64,000 nucleotides of DNA. It comes from JAPOXR01 sp963664715. Lineage in GTDB: Bacteria > Pseudomonadota > Alphaproteobacteria > Rhodobacterales > Rhodobacteraceae. Below are positions 25,158 through 34,695 of the stretch, piece by piece; position 1 is the stretch's first letter; each line of letters begins with the position of its first letter. The notes beneath the pieces are model-generated. The model did not search any database. It was not told the origin of the DNA and saw only the letters and a program-made list of their open reading frames with translations. The DNA lies in assembly GCA_963664715.2 (NCBI GenBank), contig CAXXUY010000011.1, positions 558,001 through 622,000 of the forward strand, written 5' to 3'. A program made the translations under genes and the position numbers.

Positions 25158-26825
25158 TCACGCCGCCTGTCGCGTACGGACAGGATACAGTGCAGCCTTG
25201 AACGGTTCCTCGCCCGATCTTCGATAGCAATCAAGAAATGTCTCCTTCTCCGAGAGGCGAATGGAAAGATAGGCATCAAGAAGACGCTCAAGCGCCGGAA
25301 GCAACTCCTCTGCAGAAAAGCCTGGTCCTGCCCGTTTGCCAATTGCGGCCGTCTCGCTTGCATCCCCGCCCAGGGTTACCTGGTAGTTCTCTACGCCGGC
25401 CCGATCGAGCCCCAGAATGCCGATATGTCCAACATGGTGGTGGCCGCAGGCATTTATGCACCCGGAGATCTTGATTTTCAGTGGTCCGATCTTGCGCTCA
25501 AGCCGCAACTCATCAAACCGCCGGGATATTTCCTGTGCAACCGGAATGGAACGTGCAGTTGCCAAGGCACAGTAATCCATGCCGGGACAGGCGATTATGT
25601 CCGAGATCAGGCCGACATTGGCGGTTGCCAATCCTGCATCTTTCAACCGGTCATGGATTTCCGGCAGGAAGTGTTTTGGGACATGTGGCAGTACTATGTT
25701 CTGTTCATGACTGACCCTGATTTCGTCGTGCGAGAAATCTCTGGCAAGGCTGGCAATCGTCCGCATCTGGTCCGCGGTTGCATCGCCCGGCGTGCCGCCA
25801 ACCGGTTTCAGGGAAATCGTCGCGATCGCGTAATTGGGGATCCTGTGTCCAGACAGATTGGTATCGCACCAGGAACGAAAGGCGGGGTCCGCATTCAACC
25901 GCAGATTGAATGGCGAGGATTTTCCGCGAATGAATTCCGGTGCCCGAAACGCAGCGACAAGGCTGTCAAGCAAACTCGGGTCTATACCAGGAAAGTCACG
26001 CTTTCTGGCGGCAAATTCGGCCTCGATTCGCTCCGTCAGCTCATCCACGCCGGTTTCGTGAACAAGGATCTTTATTCGGGCCTTGTATTTGTTGTCGCGC
26101 CGGCCACTGAGATTGTAGACCCTGAGGATCGCTTCGATATAGGGCAGAAGATCATCCTTCGGCAGAAATTCCCGGACGACCTTGCCGATCATGGGCGTTC
26201 TTCCGAGACCACCACCGATGAGAATCTCGTACCCAATCTCACCGTGTCCTCCCCGGACCGTCCGAATGCCAATGTCATGAGCCCGCGTCACCGCCCGGTC
26301 ATTCGGCGAACCCGAAACGGCGATCTTGAACTTCCGGGGCAGGTACTGGAACTCCGGATGATCCGTGGACCACTGCCTCAGCAGTTCAGCCTTAGGCCTG
26401 GGGTCTTCAATCTCATCATCTGCAGCTCCGGCGAAATGATCTGCAGTTACATTTCTGATGCAGTTGCCGGAGGTCTGGATTGCGTGCATTGACACGTCAG
26501 CGAGCGCAGAGAGGATTTCCGGTACATCCGCAAGCCTGGGCCAGTTGAACTGAATGTTCTGGCGGGTGGTGAAGTGACCATATCCCTTGTCCCATTTCTC
26601 GGCGATTTCAGCCAGTTTCAACATCTGCCTGCTGTCGAGGGTTCCATACGGAATAGCCACCCGGAGCATGTAGGCATGCAACTGGAGATACAGTCCGTTC
26701 TTGAGCCGCAACGGCTTGAATTCTTCCTCGGTCAGTGAGCCGTCAATTCGCCGCTCGACCTGATCGCGAAATTCCGAAACCCTGGCGCGAACAAATCCTT
26801 CGTCAAAGTCATTGTATCGGTACAT
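25158..26825 (-). CDS. cysI: Assimilatory nitrite/sulfite reductase, hemoprotein subunit
   Basis: Reduces sulfite to sulfide with six electrons using sirohaem and a 4Fe-4S cluster. 555 residues; start at MYRYNDFDEGF. Visible: KGYGHFTTRQNIQFNWPRL (sirohaem-contacting), ETGNCIRN-type segment TSGNCIRNVTADHFAG, and the four cluster cysteines in ACPGMDYC and SGCINACGHHHVGHIG. It lies in the common alphaproteobacterial order cysG-DUF2849-cysI-DUF934. It could also use sulfite released by Xsc. Confidence 0.92.
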   Translation of the reverse strand: MYRYNDFDEGFVRARVSEFRDQVERRIDGSLTEEEFKPLRLKNGLYLQLHAYMLRVAIPYGTLDSRQMLKLAEIAEKWDKGYGHFTTRQNIQFNWPRLADVPEILSALADVSMHAIQTSGNCIRNVTADHFAGAADDEIEDPRPKAELLRQWSTDHPEFQYLPRKFKIAVSGSPNDRAVTRAHDIGIRTVRGGHGEIGYEILIGGGLGRTPMIGKVVREFLPKDDLLPYIEAILRVYNLSGRRDNKYKARIKILVHETGVDELTERIEAEFAARKRDFPGIDPSLLDSLVAAFRAPEFIRGKSSPFNLRLNADPAFRSWCDTNLSGHRIPNYAIATISLKPVGGTPGDATADQMRTIASLARDFSHDEIRVSHEQNIVLPHVPKHFLPEIHDRLKDAGLATANVGLISDIIACPGMDYCALATARSIPVAQEISRRFDELRLERKIGPLKIKISGCINACGHHHVGHIGILGLDRAGVENYQVTLGGDASETAAIGKRAGPGFSAEELLPALERLLDAYLSIRLSEKETFLDCYRRSGEEPFKAALYPVRTRQAA

Positions 26826-27129
26826 GGTCTGTCTTCGCCTGCTTGCCGTGGTAATAGTTGGAAGGACCGGTTGCCCGGAATCGCTCGCGAAAGTGCACCG
26901 GCCGAGGCCGGCCGCGATCATCGGCCTCTGCATCGGCAAGGTATGCGCCGACATGCAGGTCCCGCCTGGCATCGATGCGAGCCAACGCTGCATTGGCTTC
27001 CGTCTCGTCCAGAAACAGCCTCGCCTCGGTGAATTCGCGTGTCCATCCATCATCCCTTGCGAGGTAGATCACGTCACCTTCCATGAGGTCATTGGTCGTA
27101 AGGACCTTTGGCGTGAACTTTCGAGCCAT
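26809..27129 (-). CDS. DUF2849 protein
   Basis: A 106-residue protein of a small alphaproteobacterial family nearly always placed between cysG and cysI. Recognisable blocks are LTTNDLMEGDVIYLARDDGW, EANAALARIDARRDLHVGAYL and RPRPVHFRERFRATGPSNYY. The start shares one base with the cysG stop, and its end overlaps cysI by 17 bp. Function is not established; context implies a role in sulfite reduction. Confidence 0.85.
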   Translation of the reverse strand: MARKFTPKVLTTNDLMEGDVIYLARDDGWTREFTEARLFLDETEANAALARIDARRDLHVGAYLADAEADDRGRPRPVHFRERFRATGPSNYYHGKQAKTDHVPIQ

Positions 27130-28139
27130 TACCCGACACCCTGCATCGCAGCGAGACCTGAAGGTGGCTTGAACGATTCCAGAATTTCACACGAGATTCC
27201 TTTGGCTGCCAGACTGCAGCGCAATGCTTCCAAAAGTGGCAGGCGCGCCAGTATGTTCGACATGAGGCAGACAACGATCTTGCCGTTGGAAGCCGACACC
27301 GGGACGCCGGATTCCAGCAGCCTTTCCACGGGGCCAGCAGATATTTGGGCTTCCCGCCGCGCCAACTCCAGGATCGCGGGCGCAACGTCCTTGTCATGGA
27401 CGACCCTGTCAGCGGACTCCAGCAGTCGCTTGGAACGGACGGAAAGAAAATCAGGATCACCGGGGCTGGCATCGATGAAATGGACAGATCCTTTCTCCGG
27501 CAACTCTGCCAGGGATTCGACGAGCAGGCCTTTCAGGCGGTCCACGGTCGCGGCCTCACCGCCCATTGACCAGGCTTCCGGACCTTCACGCCCAAAGAAC
27601 CTTGCCCAGAACTCCCTCCGCTTTCGCGGTGACCGGATCAAAGCGGCCCTGCCGCGGAAGGACCGGGCAATCCTGGCCAGAGCACCAGTCGCAACGGGGA
27701 GTCGGGTCTCCAGGTCGGACTTTATCAGCCTTGCGAGAACGGGAGCAGCACCTTCGGTTCCGATCGCAACGGTAACCGGATTCCTGTCGACAATTGCCGG
27801 GGTGATGAAATGGCTGTCTTCAAGATTGTCCACGACATTCACCAGTACCCCGCGCGCCTCAGCCAGCCTCGCTGCGTCCCGGTCGGGGCGAGTCTGGCCG
27901 TTCGCACAATAGAGAAGGACGGCATTGCCGATATCGGCATCCTGCAACCGGCGCCTGGACAATTTGATCCTTCCCGTGTTGGCCCATTCGCGGATTTGCC
28001 GGTTCGGATCATGGCCGTAAACCTCGATGATCGCGGCGGTCTTCATGACAAGGCGGATTTTGGATTCGGAGATGTCGCCGGCGCCGGAAAACAGGACGCG
28101 GCGGCCAGTGAGGTCGAGAAATATCGGAAAATGACGCAT
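27129..28139 (-). CDS. cysG: Sirohaem synthase with truncated methyltransferase domain
   Basis: 336 residues. The N-terminal half is the precorrin-2 dehydrogenase/ferrochelatase module (HFPIFLDLTGRRVLFSGAGD, NVVDNLEDSHFITPAIVDR, VAIGTEGAAPVLARLIK). The C-terminal methyltransferase part is vestigial: the usual start motif GAGPGDPELLT survives only as DASPGDPDFLSV, and about 120 residues follow instead of about 240. It should therefore make sirohaem from precorrin-2 but probably cannot methylate uroporphyrinogen III. The start was set at MRHFPIF; ATGs at 28163 and 28184 in the same frame are possible. Confidence 0.8.
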   Translation of the reverse strand: MRHFPIFLDLTGRRVLFSGAGDISESKIRLVMKTAAIIEVYGHDPNRQIREWANTGRIKLSRRRLQDADIGNAVLLYCANGQTRPDRDAARLAEARGVLVNVVDNLEDSHFITPAIVDRNPVTVAIGTEGAAPVLARLIKSDLETRLPVATGALARIARSFRGRAALIRSPRKRREFWARFFGREGPEAWSMGGEAATVDRLKGLLVESLAELPEKGSVHFIDASPGDPDFLSVRSKRLLESADRVVHDKDVAPAILELARREAQISAGPVERLLESGVPVSASNGKIVVCLMSNILARLPLLEALRCSLAAKGISCEILESFKPPSGLAAMQGVG

Positions 28140-28322
28140 CTGACCTTCGGAATCACGGCTCATCAACTCCCATAATTGGAACATTATTCACTATCTTACA
28201 ATAATAGAGAATTTATTTGGGATGATGTTCTGGATTGCTACAGGACTCAGAATATCGTTCGCATCCGAAGGTGATTTGCCGAACCATGGTCCAGCCTGAC
28301 ATTGTTCTGCGGATATACCCGG

Positions 28323-29183
28323 TCAGGAATTGTTGGTTGACCAGTTGGTCGGGTAAAACCGATTTGCCGGCGAAAGGGTAAAGATCTCGCAACCTGATTC
28401 GGTAACACCAACCGAGTGTTCAAACTGGGCGGAAAGAGACCGGTCCCGGGTAACAGCGGTCCAGTTATCCTGCAGGATCTTGGTGCCTGGTTTGCCGAGG
28501 TTGATCATTGGCTCCACCGTAAAGAACATGCCTGCTTCGAGAACCGGTCCGGATTCAGGCCTGCCGAAATGAAGCACGTTCGGTGGCAAATGGAATTCCC
28601 GGCCCAACCCGTGGCCGCAGAATTCGCGCACGACTGACATTCTATGGCTTTCGGCATGCCGCTGGATGGCCGCACCGATATCACCGAAGGTGTTTCCCGG
28701 TTTGATCTGCCCGATTCCCAGCATCAGGGCATCATGGGTAACCTCAATCAGGCGCCGGGCCCTTCGACTTGCCTTTCCTGCGACATACATTCGCGAACTG
28801 TCGCCATACCAGCCATCGACGATGACAGTCACATCTATGTTGAGGATGTCACCCTTCTCAAGCGTCTTGCGACCGGGAATGCCATGGCAGACAACATGGT
28901 TGACTGAAATACAGGTCGAATGCTTGTAGCCCCGGTAGCCAATCGTTGCGGAAACGGCACCCCGTTCGTCAATCATGGATCTGGTGAGTTCATCCAGTTC
29001 GCCAGTTGAAATCCCCGGGCGGACGGCGTCGCAAAGCCCGTCGAGAATCTCCGCGGCGACGGCACCTGCCACACGCATGCCTCCAAAGTCCTCCTTTGAA
29101 TACAAACGGATGCCGTCACGCGTCGCGCGTGATCTGAGAATAACCAATCGATTGCCCTCAAAATGCTGGCTGAACCAGAGCAA
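28323..29183 (-). CDS. map: Type I methionine aminopeptidase
   Basis: Removes the initiator Met from nascent proteins. The metal ligands are present in order: His in NHVVCHGIPG, Asp in NIDVTVIVDGWYGDSSRM (both ligand Asps), His in GHGLGREFHLPPNV, Glu in FTVEPMINLG and Glu in FEHSVGVTESG. Length 286 residues from a TTG at 29183; no ATG lies before the conserved KEDFGGMRVAG, so a TTG at 29147 is also possible and the start is uncertain. Confidence 0.92.
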   Translation of the reverse strand: MLWFSQHFEGNRLVILRSRATRDGIRLYSKEDFGGMRVAGAVAAEILDGLCDAVRPGISTGELDELTRSMIDERGAVSATIGYRGYKHSTCISVNHVVCHGIPGRKTLEKGDILNIDVTVIVDGWYGDSSRMYVAGKASRRARRLIEVTHDALMLGIGQIKPGNTFGDIGAAIQRHAESHRMSVVREFCGHGLGREFHLPPNVLHFGRPESGPVLEAGMFFTVEPMINLGKPGTKILQDNWTAVTRDRSLSAQFEHSVGVTESGCEIFTLSPANRFYPTNWSTNNS

Positions 29184-29307
29184 CTCGCCTACACCCCTGA
29201 CGGAAGAATTTCCAGTACTGGCAGGCGGGATTCAGACAATTGATGCGACCGGGTAGAAATGTGGGTGAATCAGGTTTATCCGTGTTGTGAACTCAACGGA
29301 AAAGACA

Positions 29308-30612
29308 ATGATGGATACAGCAGACGCAATCATAATCGGGGCTGGCGTCATCGGGACGGCGATCGCGCTTGAACTTGGCCGAAAGGGATGGCGTACCCTG
29401 TCGGTCGACAAGAACCCTGTCGCAGGTTACGGACCTACGAGCGGTTCCTGCGCGATTGTTAGAGTTCATTACTCCACCTGGAACGGAACTGCGGTCTCCT
29501 GGGAGGGATACCATTACTGGCGGGACTGGGAGGAATACCTTTCAGTCAAGGATCCTCGCGGGACTGCCGAATTCAGGGAGACCGGGTGCCTGGTCATGCA
29601 GACCAAGGAAAACGATTTCCTCAACAGGCATCAGGCAAACTGCAAAGACCTGGGAATCCCCTACGATGTCTGGGACAGCAGCCAGATCCTTGACCGACTG
29701 CCGATCTACAATCTGGAGAGTTTCGCTCCCGCTAGAAGAATGGACGACGAGAAATTCGGAGAAACAAACGGAGACAGGTTGACGGGCGGCGTGTTCTGGA
29801 AAACTGCCGGTTATGTTACTGACCCGCAGCTGTCGGCGCAGAACCTTCAGTGTTCGGCCGAAGCAGCCGGGTCCGAGTTTGTATTCGGTCGCAGTGTCGT
29901 AGAGGTTCTGCAGTCCGGAGGACGAGTGTCGGGAGTTGCTCTTGATGACGGCAGGCAGGTGACGGCCCCGGTCGTGATAAACGTTGCTGGCCCGTTTTCT
30001 GCCGGCATCAACGAGATGGCCGATGCAACTGCCGACATGACGATTTCGACACGCGCCCTCAAGCAGGAAGTTGCACATGTGCCTTCCCCGGACGGTTTCG
30101 ACTTCTACAGTGACGGTCTTGTGATCTCGGACAGTGACATTGGCTGCTACGTCAGGCCGGAAAGGGGCAATTTCATTCTCATCGGATCGGAAGACCCGGC
30201 CTGCGACCCTCGGGAATTTGTCGATCCCGGGAATTACGATCGGAACTTCACCGACCAATGGAACTTGCAAGCACTCCGATATGCTCAACGGGTTCCGTCG
30301 CTTGGAATCCCCAGCAGGATGAGGGGAGTGGTCGATCTCTATGATGTAACGGAGGATTGGATACCGATATACGACAAGTCTGCCTTGCCGGGATTCTACA
30401 TGGCGATCGGATCAAGCGGAAACCAGTACAAGAACGCGCCAATCGCGGGAAAGATCATGGCAGAATTGATCGAATACTGTGAATCAGGCAATGACCACGA
30501 CGAAAAGCCGCTGGAATACACGATGCCTGCGACCGGACATCGGATCAATGTCGGCTTTTATTCCCGGAAACGGGAGATCAACACCGAGAGCAGTTTTTCT
30601 GTGCTGGGCTGA
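29308..30612 (+). CDS. FAD-dependent oxidoreductase (DAO/sarcosine-oxidase-like)
   Basis: A 434-residue protein of the D-amino-acid-oxidase superfamily. FAD fold ADAIIIGAGVIGTAIALELG with the ribose-binding acid in VDKNPVAG; GPTSGSCAIVRVHYS resembles the flavin-contacting segment of sarcosine and dimethylglycine oxidases; C-terminal GFYMAIGSSGNQYKNAPIAG closes the FAD site. It likely oxidises an N-alkyl amino acid or hydroxy acid. It is 25 bp upstream of a CoA-transferase gene, so it may supply an acid for activation. Start at 29308 or 29311 (double ATG). Confidence 0.8.
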   Translation: MMDTADAIIIGAGVIGTAIALELGRKGWRTLSVDKNPVAGYGPTSGSCAIVRVHYSTWNGTAVSWEGYHYWRDWEEYLSVKDPRGTAEFRETGCLVMQTKENDFLNRHQANCKDLGIPYDVWDSSQILDRLPIYNLESFAPARRMDDEKFGETNGDRLTGGVFWKTAGYVTDPQLSAQNLQCSAEAAGSEFVFGRSVVEVLQSGGRVSGVALDDGRQVTAPVVINVAGPFSAGINEMADATADMTISTRALKQEVAHVPSPDGFDFYSDGLVISDSDIGCYVRPERGNFILIGSEDPACDPREFVDPGNYDRNFTDQWNLQALRYAQRVPSLGIPSRMRGVVDLYDVTEDWIPIYDKSALPGFYMAIGSSGNQYKNAPIAGKIMAELIEYCESGNDHDEKPLEYTMPATGHRINVGFYSRKREINTESSFSVLG

Positions 30613-30637
30613 ATTCCTGCTGGGATTCGGCTGACGA

Positions 30638-31828
30638 TTGGGCAGACAATTGGAAGGACATCCAGAATTCAGGCCTCTGGACGGTGTTCGCGTCATCGAA
30701 ATGAGCCACATGATTTTTGGACCCTCCTGCGGGATGTTTCTCGCATTTTCAGGTGCGGACGTCATCAAGATTGAACCCCCGGCAGGAGACAAGACACGCT
30801 TGCTTACCGGGATGGGGGCATCGTTCTTTCCCACCTTCAACCGCGGAAAGAAATCCGTGGTCCTGAACCTCGATGTGCCCGAAGGGAGGAAGGCCCTCGA
30901 GAGGCTGCTTGCCTCTGCCGACGTGTTCATTGAGAACTTCCGCGAGTCTCCGTTGGAAAAGCTGGGACTCAATGTGGAGGAATTGCGGCGGCTCAATCCA
31001 GGAATCATAACGGTTTCCTGCAAGGGATTCCTGCGGGGTCCGTACGAGGGAAGAACCGCGCTGGATGAAGTCGTCCAGATGATGACCGGCCTTGCCTATA
31101 TGACCGGACCTACCGGACGCCCGCTGAGGGTGGGCTCGTCGGTCAACGATATCATGGGCGGGCTGTTCGGTGCCTACTCGGTATTGGGCGCGTTGAGGGA
31201 ACGGGAACAGACCGGACGAGGAAGGGATGTTCGTATCGGTCTGTTCGAGAACAGTCTCCTCCTTGTCGCGCAGCACATGGCACAATACGAGCTTCTCGGA
31301 ATGGAACCACCACCGATGCCCGACAGGGACTTCTCTTGGCCGGTCTATGACATTTTCGAAACGGCCGATGGCAGGCAGATGTTTGTCGGAGCGGTCACGG
31401 AAGGCCAATGGGACGTATTGTGCAGGCTTCTGGGACTCACCGGTCTTCTTTCCGACCCGTCACTTCAGACCCGGGTCGACCAGATCGCAGCGAGGAGTTC
31501 GACACTTCCAATCTTTCGGGATGCGATTTCTGAGTTGAGTTTCAATGAGTTGCAGGAGAAATTCGAGAGAAACGGAATACCGTTTGCACCTGTCGCCAGG
31601 CCAGCTGAAATGTATGACGATCCCCAGGCCGCACCGGAGAAGATGCCGGAATCCCTGCTGCCGGACGGAACGCATATGCGTGCACCCGGCTTGCCGGTAG
31701 AAGTTGACGCCGAGCGTGTCGAGGCCGGTGTTGACGTACCGGGAAAAGGGGCTCACAGCAGTGAAGTTCTGGCTTCGCTGGGCTTCGGGCCGGATTTCAT
31801 AGAACGGGCCAGGGGATCACTGAAATGA
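30638..31828 (+). CDS. Family III (CaiB/BaiF) CoA-transferase
   Basis: 396 residues. Family blocks: PLDGVRVIEMSHMIFGPSCG, KIEPPAGDKTRL, FNRGKKSVVLNLDVPEGR, and the catalytic Asp in GRTALDEVVQMMTGLAYMTG. It transfers CoA between organic acids. It overlaps the aldolase gene downstream by four bases (ATGA), the classic pairing for activating a 3-hydroxy-3-methyl-type acid and then cleaving it. The start is a TTG at 30638 or 30650; no good ribosome site separates them. Substrate unknown. Confidence 0.85.
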   Translation: MGRQLEGHPEFRPLDGVRVIEMSHMIFGPSCGMFLAFSGADVIKIEPPAGDKTRLLTGMGASFFPTFNRGKKSVVLNLDVPEGRKALERLLASADVFIENFRESPLEKLGLNVEELRRLNPGIITVSCKGFLRGPYEGRTALDEVVQMMTGLAYMTGPTGRPLRVGSSVNDIMGGLFGAYSVLGALREREQTGRGRDVRIGLFENSLLLVAQHMAQYELLGMEPPPMPDRDFSWPVYDIFETADGRQMFVGAVTEGQWDVLCRLLGLTGLLSDPSLQTRVDQIAARSSTLPIFRDAISELSFNELQEKFERNGIPFAPVARPAEMYDDPQAAPEKMPESLLPDGTHMRAPGLPVEVDAERVEAGVDVPGKGAHSSEVLASLGFGPDFIERARGSLK

Positions 31829-32799
31829 ACGACGATTCAGCTGCATGGCAGCTCTATCCAGGCGGAACCGTAACCCTTCGCGAGCTGGGATTGCGAGACG
31901 GATTGCAGTTGACCGCCAACTGGCCGGGAACATCTTCCAAGATTGAATGGATCAACCTCGCCTACGAAGCAGGAGTGAGGCATTTCGAGGTGGGGTCCTT
32001 CCTCCCCCCGTCCAGGTTTCCTCAGTTTGCCGATGTCAGGGAGCTGATTTCAGCTGTCTCCTCCCTTCCCGGGGCAAGCTCCTCCGCTCTGGTCCTCAAC
32101 GAAAGGGGAGTCAATGACGCGCTTGGGACTGCGGTCGACGAGATCGTGATCCCGGTTTCGGCAACCGAGGAACACAGCAGGGCAAACATGAACCGATCAA
32201 GGGCAAGTGCGGTCAGCCTGGTTGGCGAGGCAGCGAAAATGCGCGGATCTCCAGAGGACGGGCCTGTCGTAAACGTCGCGATTTCTGTTGCTTTCGGCTG
32301 CTCGATCGCCGGAGACGTCGAGGCCCGAGATGTTCTGGACCTCGTCGGGGAATGCGTCGAGGCTGGTGCGGAGACGATTGCGGTGGCGGATACGGTCGGA
32401 TTTGCAGGACCGAAGCAGGTTGCTGAATTGTGCCGTCGACTGGTTGAGGAATTCGATGGATACCCGCTCAAGATTCATCTTCACGACACCAGGGGCACTG
32501 GAATCGCAAACGCTTATGCCGCGCTGCAAGCGGGCATCAATGTGCTGGACGGGACAATCGGAGGACTTGGCGGATGTCCCTTTGCACCTGGAGCAACCGG
32601 TAATGTTGTATTTGAGGACCTTGTGTTTCTCTGCGAACGTTGCGGGATCCCCACCGGTATTGATCTTGAAAGACTCGTGATGGTTCGCTCCATACTGGAA
32701 AGGGAACTTCCGGACGAACACCTTTTCGGCGCAGTTGCGAAGGCTGGAGTTCCGGCAGCGATCGACTGGAAGGCATCTGGAGCAGAATCCTGCCGGTGA
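31825..32799 (+). CDS. HMG-CoA-lyase-like aldolase
   Basis: 324-residue TIM-barrel lyase of the HMGL family. LRELGLRDGLQ holds the metal-binding Asp, GVRHFEVGSFLPPSRFPQFAD is the family signature, HLHDTRGTGIANAYAAL carries the metal-ligand His pair, and GGLGGCPFAPGATGNVVFED has the catalytic Cys loop. It should cleave a 3-hydroxyacyl-CoA to acetyl-CoA or propionyl-CoA plus a keto acid. Translation is coupled to the CoA-transferase. True HMG-CoA and related citramalyl-type substrates are both possible. Confidence 0.85.
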   Translation: MNDDSAAWQLYPGGTVTLRELGLRDGLQLTANWPGTSSKIEWINLAYEAGVRHFEVGSFLPPSRFPQFADVRELISAVSSLPGASSSALVLNERGVNDALGTAVDEIVIPVSATEEHSRANMNRSRASAVSLVGEAAKMRGSPEDGPVVNVAISVAFGCSIAGDVEARDVLDLVGECVEAGAETIAVADTVGFAGPKQVAELCRRLVEEFDGYPLKIHLHDTRGTGIANAYAALQAGINVLDGTIGGLGGCPFAPGATGNVVFEDLVFLCERCGIPTGIDLERLVMVRSILERELPDEHLFGAVAKAGVPAAIDWKASGAESCR

Positions 32800-33020
32800 T
32801 CGATTGGTTTGCTGCTCTGGTGAATGCGAAGGAAGCGTCACGCAAATCTAGACAGAAGGATCCAGGTTTCTTGACAATTACAATGCTGCATTGCCCGAAG
32901 TTGAACACCCCTTGCTCCGCGAGGGAAATCTGTGATGAATTCTCGACTGCAGACTCGCCGAAATGTCACGACGCCTGCATATTCCCGGAAATGAAAAGGA
33001 GCCTCGGATGTCACACGTGA
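32796..33020 (+). CDS. Possible small Cys-rich protein (uncertain)
   Basis: 74 codons from a GTG that overlaps the aldolase stop (GTGA). It contains six cysteines (HCPK, CSAREIC, KCHDAC, LGC). It overlaps the kinase start by 13 bp and lacks a clear ribosome site. The Cys spacing could be chance; offered as a possibility only. Confidence 0.2.
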   Translation: MIDWFAALVNAKEASRKSRQKDPGFLTITMLHCPKLNTPCSAREICDEFSTADSPKCHDACIFPEMKRSLGCHT

Positions 33021-34516
33021 TAGGAGTAGACGGCGGTACCGAGAGTCTCAGGGCATTCGTGTTCGACCTTGCCGGCAATCCCGTTTCATCCTGTGCCACG
33101 CCCTACCCGACGAAGTTTCCCCGTCCCGGCTGGGCCGAACAGGATCCTGCCGACTGGTGGACTGCACTTGGAACTTCCGTAAAGGGTGCGCTGGCGCAAG
33201 CAGGCCTTGCCGCCGAAGATGTGTTTTCATTGTGTGTGGACACGACATGTTGCTCGGTGGTCGCCCTCGACGAGTTGGGCGCCCCATTATGCCCGGCCAT
33301 GATCTGGATGGACGTAAGGGCCGCAAAGGAAGCTGACGCGATTGCGAAAACTCGTGATCCGGCCTTGCGAGTCAACAGCGATGGCGCCGGCCCGGTCTCC
33401 GCAGAATGGATGTTGCCCAAGGCGCTTTGGCTGAAACAGAACAGGCCGGAAATCTACGACGGCGCATCCAGAATATGCGAGTTCCAGGACTACATTACGT
33501 TCCGGCTGACGGGAGTCTGGGCGGCATCGCTCAACAACATGGCCGCGCGTTGGCACTATCAGCCGGATCACGGTGGCGTGCCCAGGACACTTCTGTGCGC
33601 CGTTGGCCTCCAGGCGCTTGAGGAAAAATGGCCGCAGAAAATCTGCGCGCCGGGCGAGGTTATCGAGGGACTCGCCGAAGATGCTGCCCGGTCCATCGGC
33701 CTCTGTCCCGGAATTCCTGTTGTCCAGGGCGGGGCGGATGCATTCATAGCAATGGTTGGACTGGGGGTTGCGCATTCCGGGGAGATGGGCCTGATAACCG
33801 GTTCATCCCATCTGCAACTGGGGATTTGCGGCAGCGAAGTGCATGCTTCCGGAATCTGGGGAAGTTATTCAAACGCCGTCTACCCGGGCAAGCACATCAT
33901 CGAAGGTGGTCAGACTTCGACCGGGTCAGTCATCGCATGGTTCAAGCGACACTTTGCTCCGACAATCGAATACGACGCCCTGAACACTGCCGCAGCAGAA
34001 TTGCCGCCAGGCGCGGATGGCCTGCTGGTTCTTGATCACTTCCAGGGGAATCGGACTCCGTTCACTGACCCGCTTTCGAGAGGGGCAATCACCGGCCTGA
34101 GTCTGAGCCATGAGCCCGCCCACGTTTTCCGCGCGATCATTGAGGGTATCTGCCTCGGCACGAGGCTGATAGTCGAGAACTTCGGTGAAGCCTTTCAGAC
34201 TCGCCGACTTGTCGTGGCGGGAGGAGCCACGAATTCGCCGTTATGGCTGCAGATCCATGCTGACACCACTGGAGTTCCCCTGCAACTTACGGAAGTCCCG
34301 GATGCCCCTGCACTGGGCTGTGCAATCCTTGCCGCTTTTGGAGCAGGCAAGTTCAACAGCATTGAGGCAGGCATCGAGGCAATGGTGCGAATCTCGGACA
34401 CGATTGAACCCGATCCCGTCAGCGCTTCCGCCTATGACGAGATATTCCCGAGATACAGGGAACTCTACCACTCACTCAAGACAGTGCGTGAAGTTTCGAA
34501 CACCTCAACGCCATAG
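33008..34516 (+). CDS. FGGY-family carbohydrate kinase
   Basis: A 502-residue sugar kinase. N-terminal phosphate-binding IGVDGGTESLRAFVFDLAG, the catalytic-domain WTALGTSVKGALAQAGL, CEFQDYITFRLTGVW, and C-terminal ATP-site VVAGGATNSPLWLQIHADTTG. The pattern is closest to ribulo-/xylulokinase types; the exact sugar or polyol is not deducible. Strong ribosome site AAAAGGAG before ATG 33008. It is the last gene before the island; 180 bp follow with no gene seen. Confidence 0.87.
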   Translation: MSHVIGVDGGTESLRAFVFDLAGNPVSSCATPYPTKFPRPGWAEQDPADWWTALGTSVKGALAQAGLAAEDVFSLCVDTTCCSVVALDELGAPLCPAMIWMDVRAAKEADAIAKTRDPALRVNSDGAGPVSAEWMLPKALWLKQNRPEIYDGASRICEFQDYITFRLTGVWAASLNNMAARWHYQPDHGGVPRTLLCAVGLQALEEKWPQKICAPGEVIEGLAEDAARSIGLCPGIPVVQGGADAFIAMVGLGVAHSGEMGLITGSSHLQLGICGSEVHASGIWGSYSNAVYPGKHIIEGGQTSTGSVIAWFKRHFAPTIEYDALNTAAAELPPGADGLLVLDHFQGNRTPFTDPLSRGAITGLSLSHEPAHVFRAIIEGICLGTRLIVENFGEAFQTRRLVVAGGATNSPLWLQIHADTTGVPLQLTEVPDAPALGCAILAAFGAGKFNSIEAGIEAMVRISDTIEPDPVSASAYDEIFPRYRELYHSLKTVREVSNTSTP

Positions 34517-34695
34517 TCCTGCCGTGCCGGCTGCCGGTCACGAAACGGGGACGGTTTCGACCCTGGGACGAACCGGGAAAGAGCTGGATATCCGCATTTC
34601 AGGATCGCCTCGGTCGAGTGTCGTCTCGCATCGGACTGTCAGCCTGGCATCCCGGATTGACGCGGATTTTCGCGGCGGGCCAACTCCTGATCCTA

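Noticed and set aside
24978..26492. 504-codon plus-strand frame opposite cysI
   Set aside because: Antisense shadow of the sulfite reductase; no recognisable domain, and starts inside a coding region.
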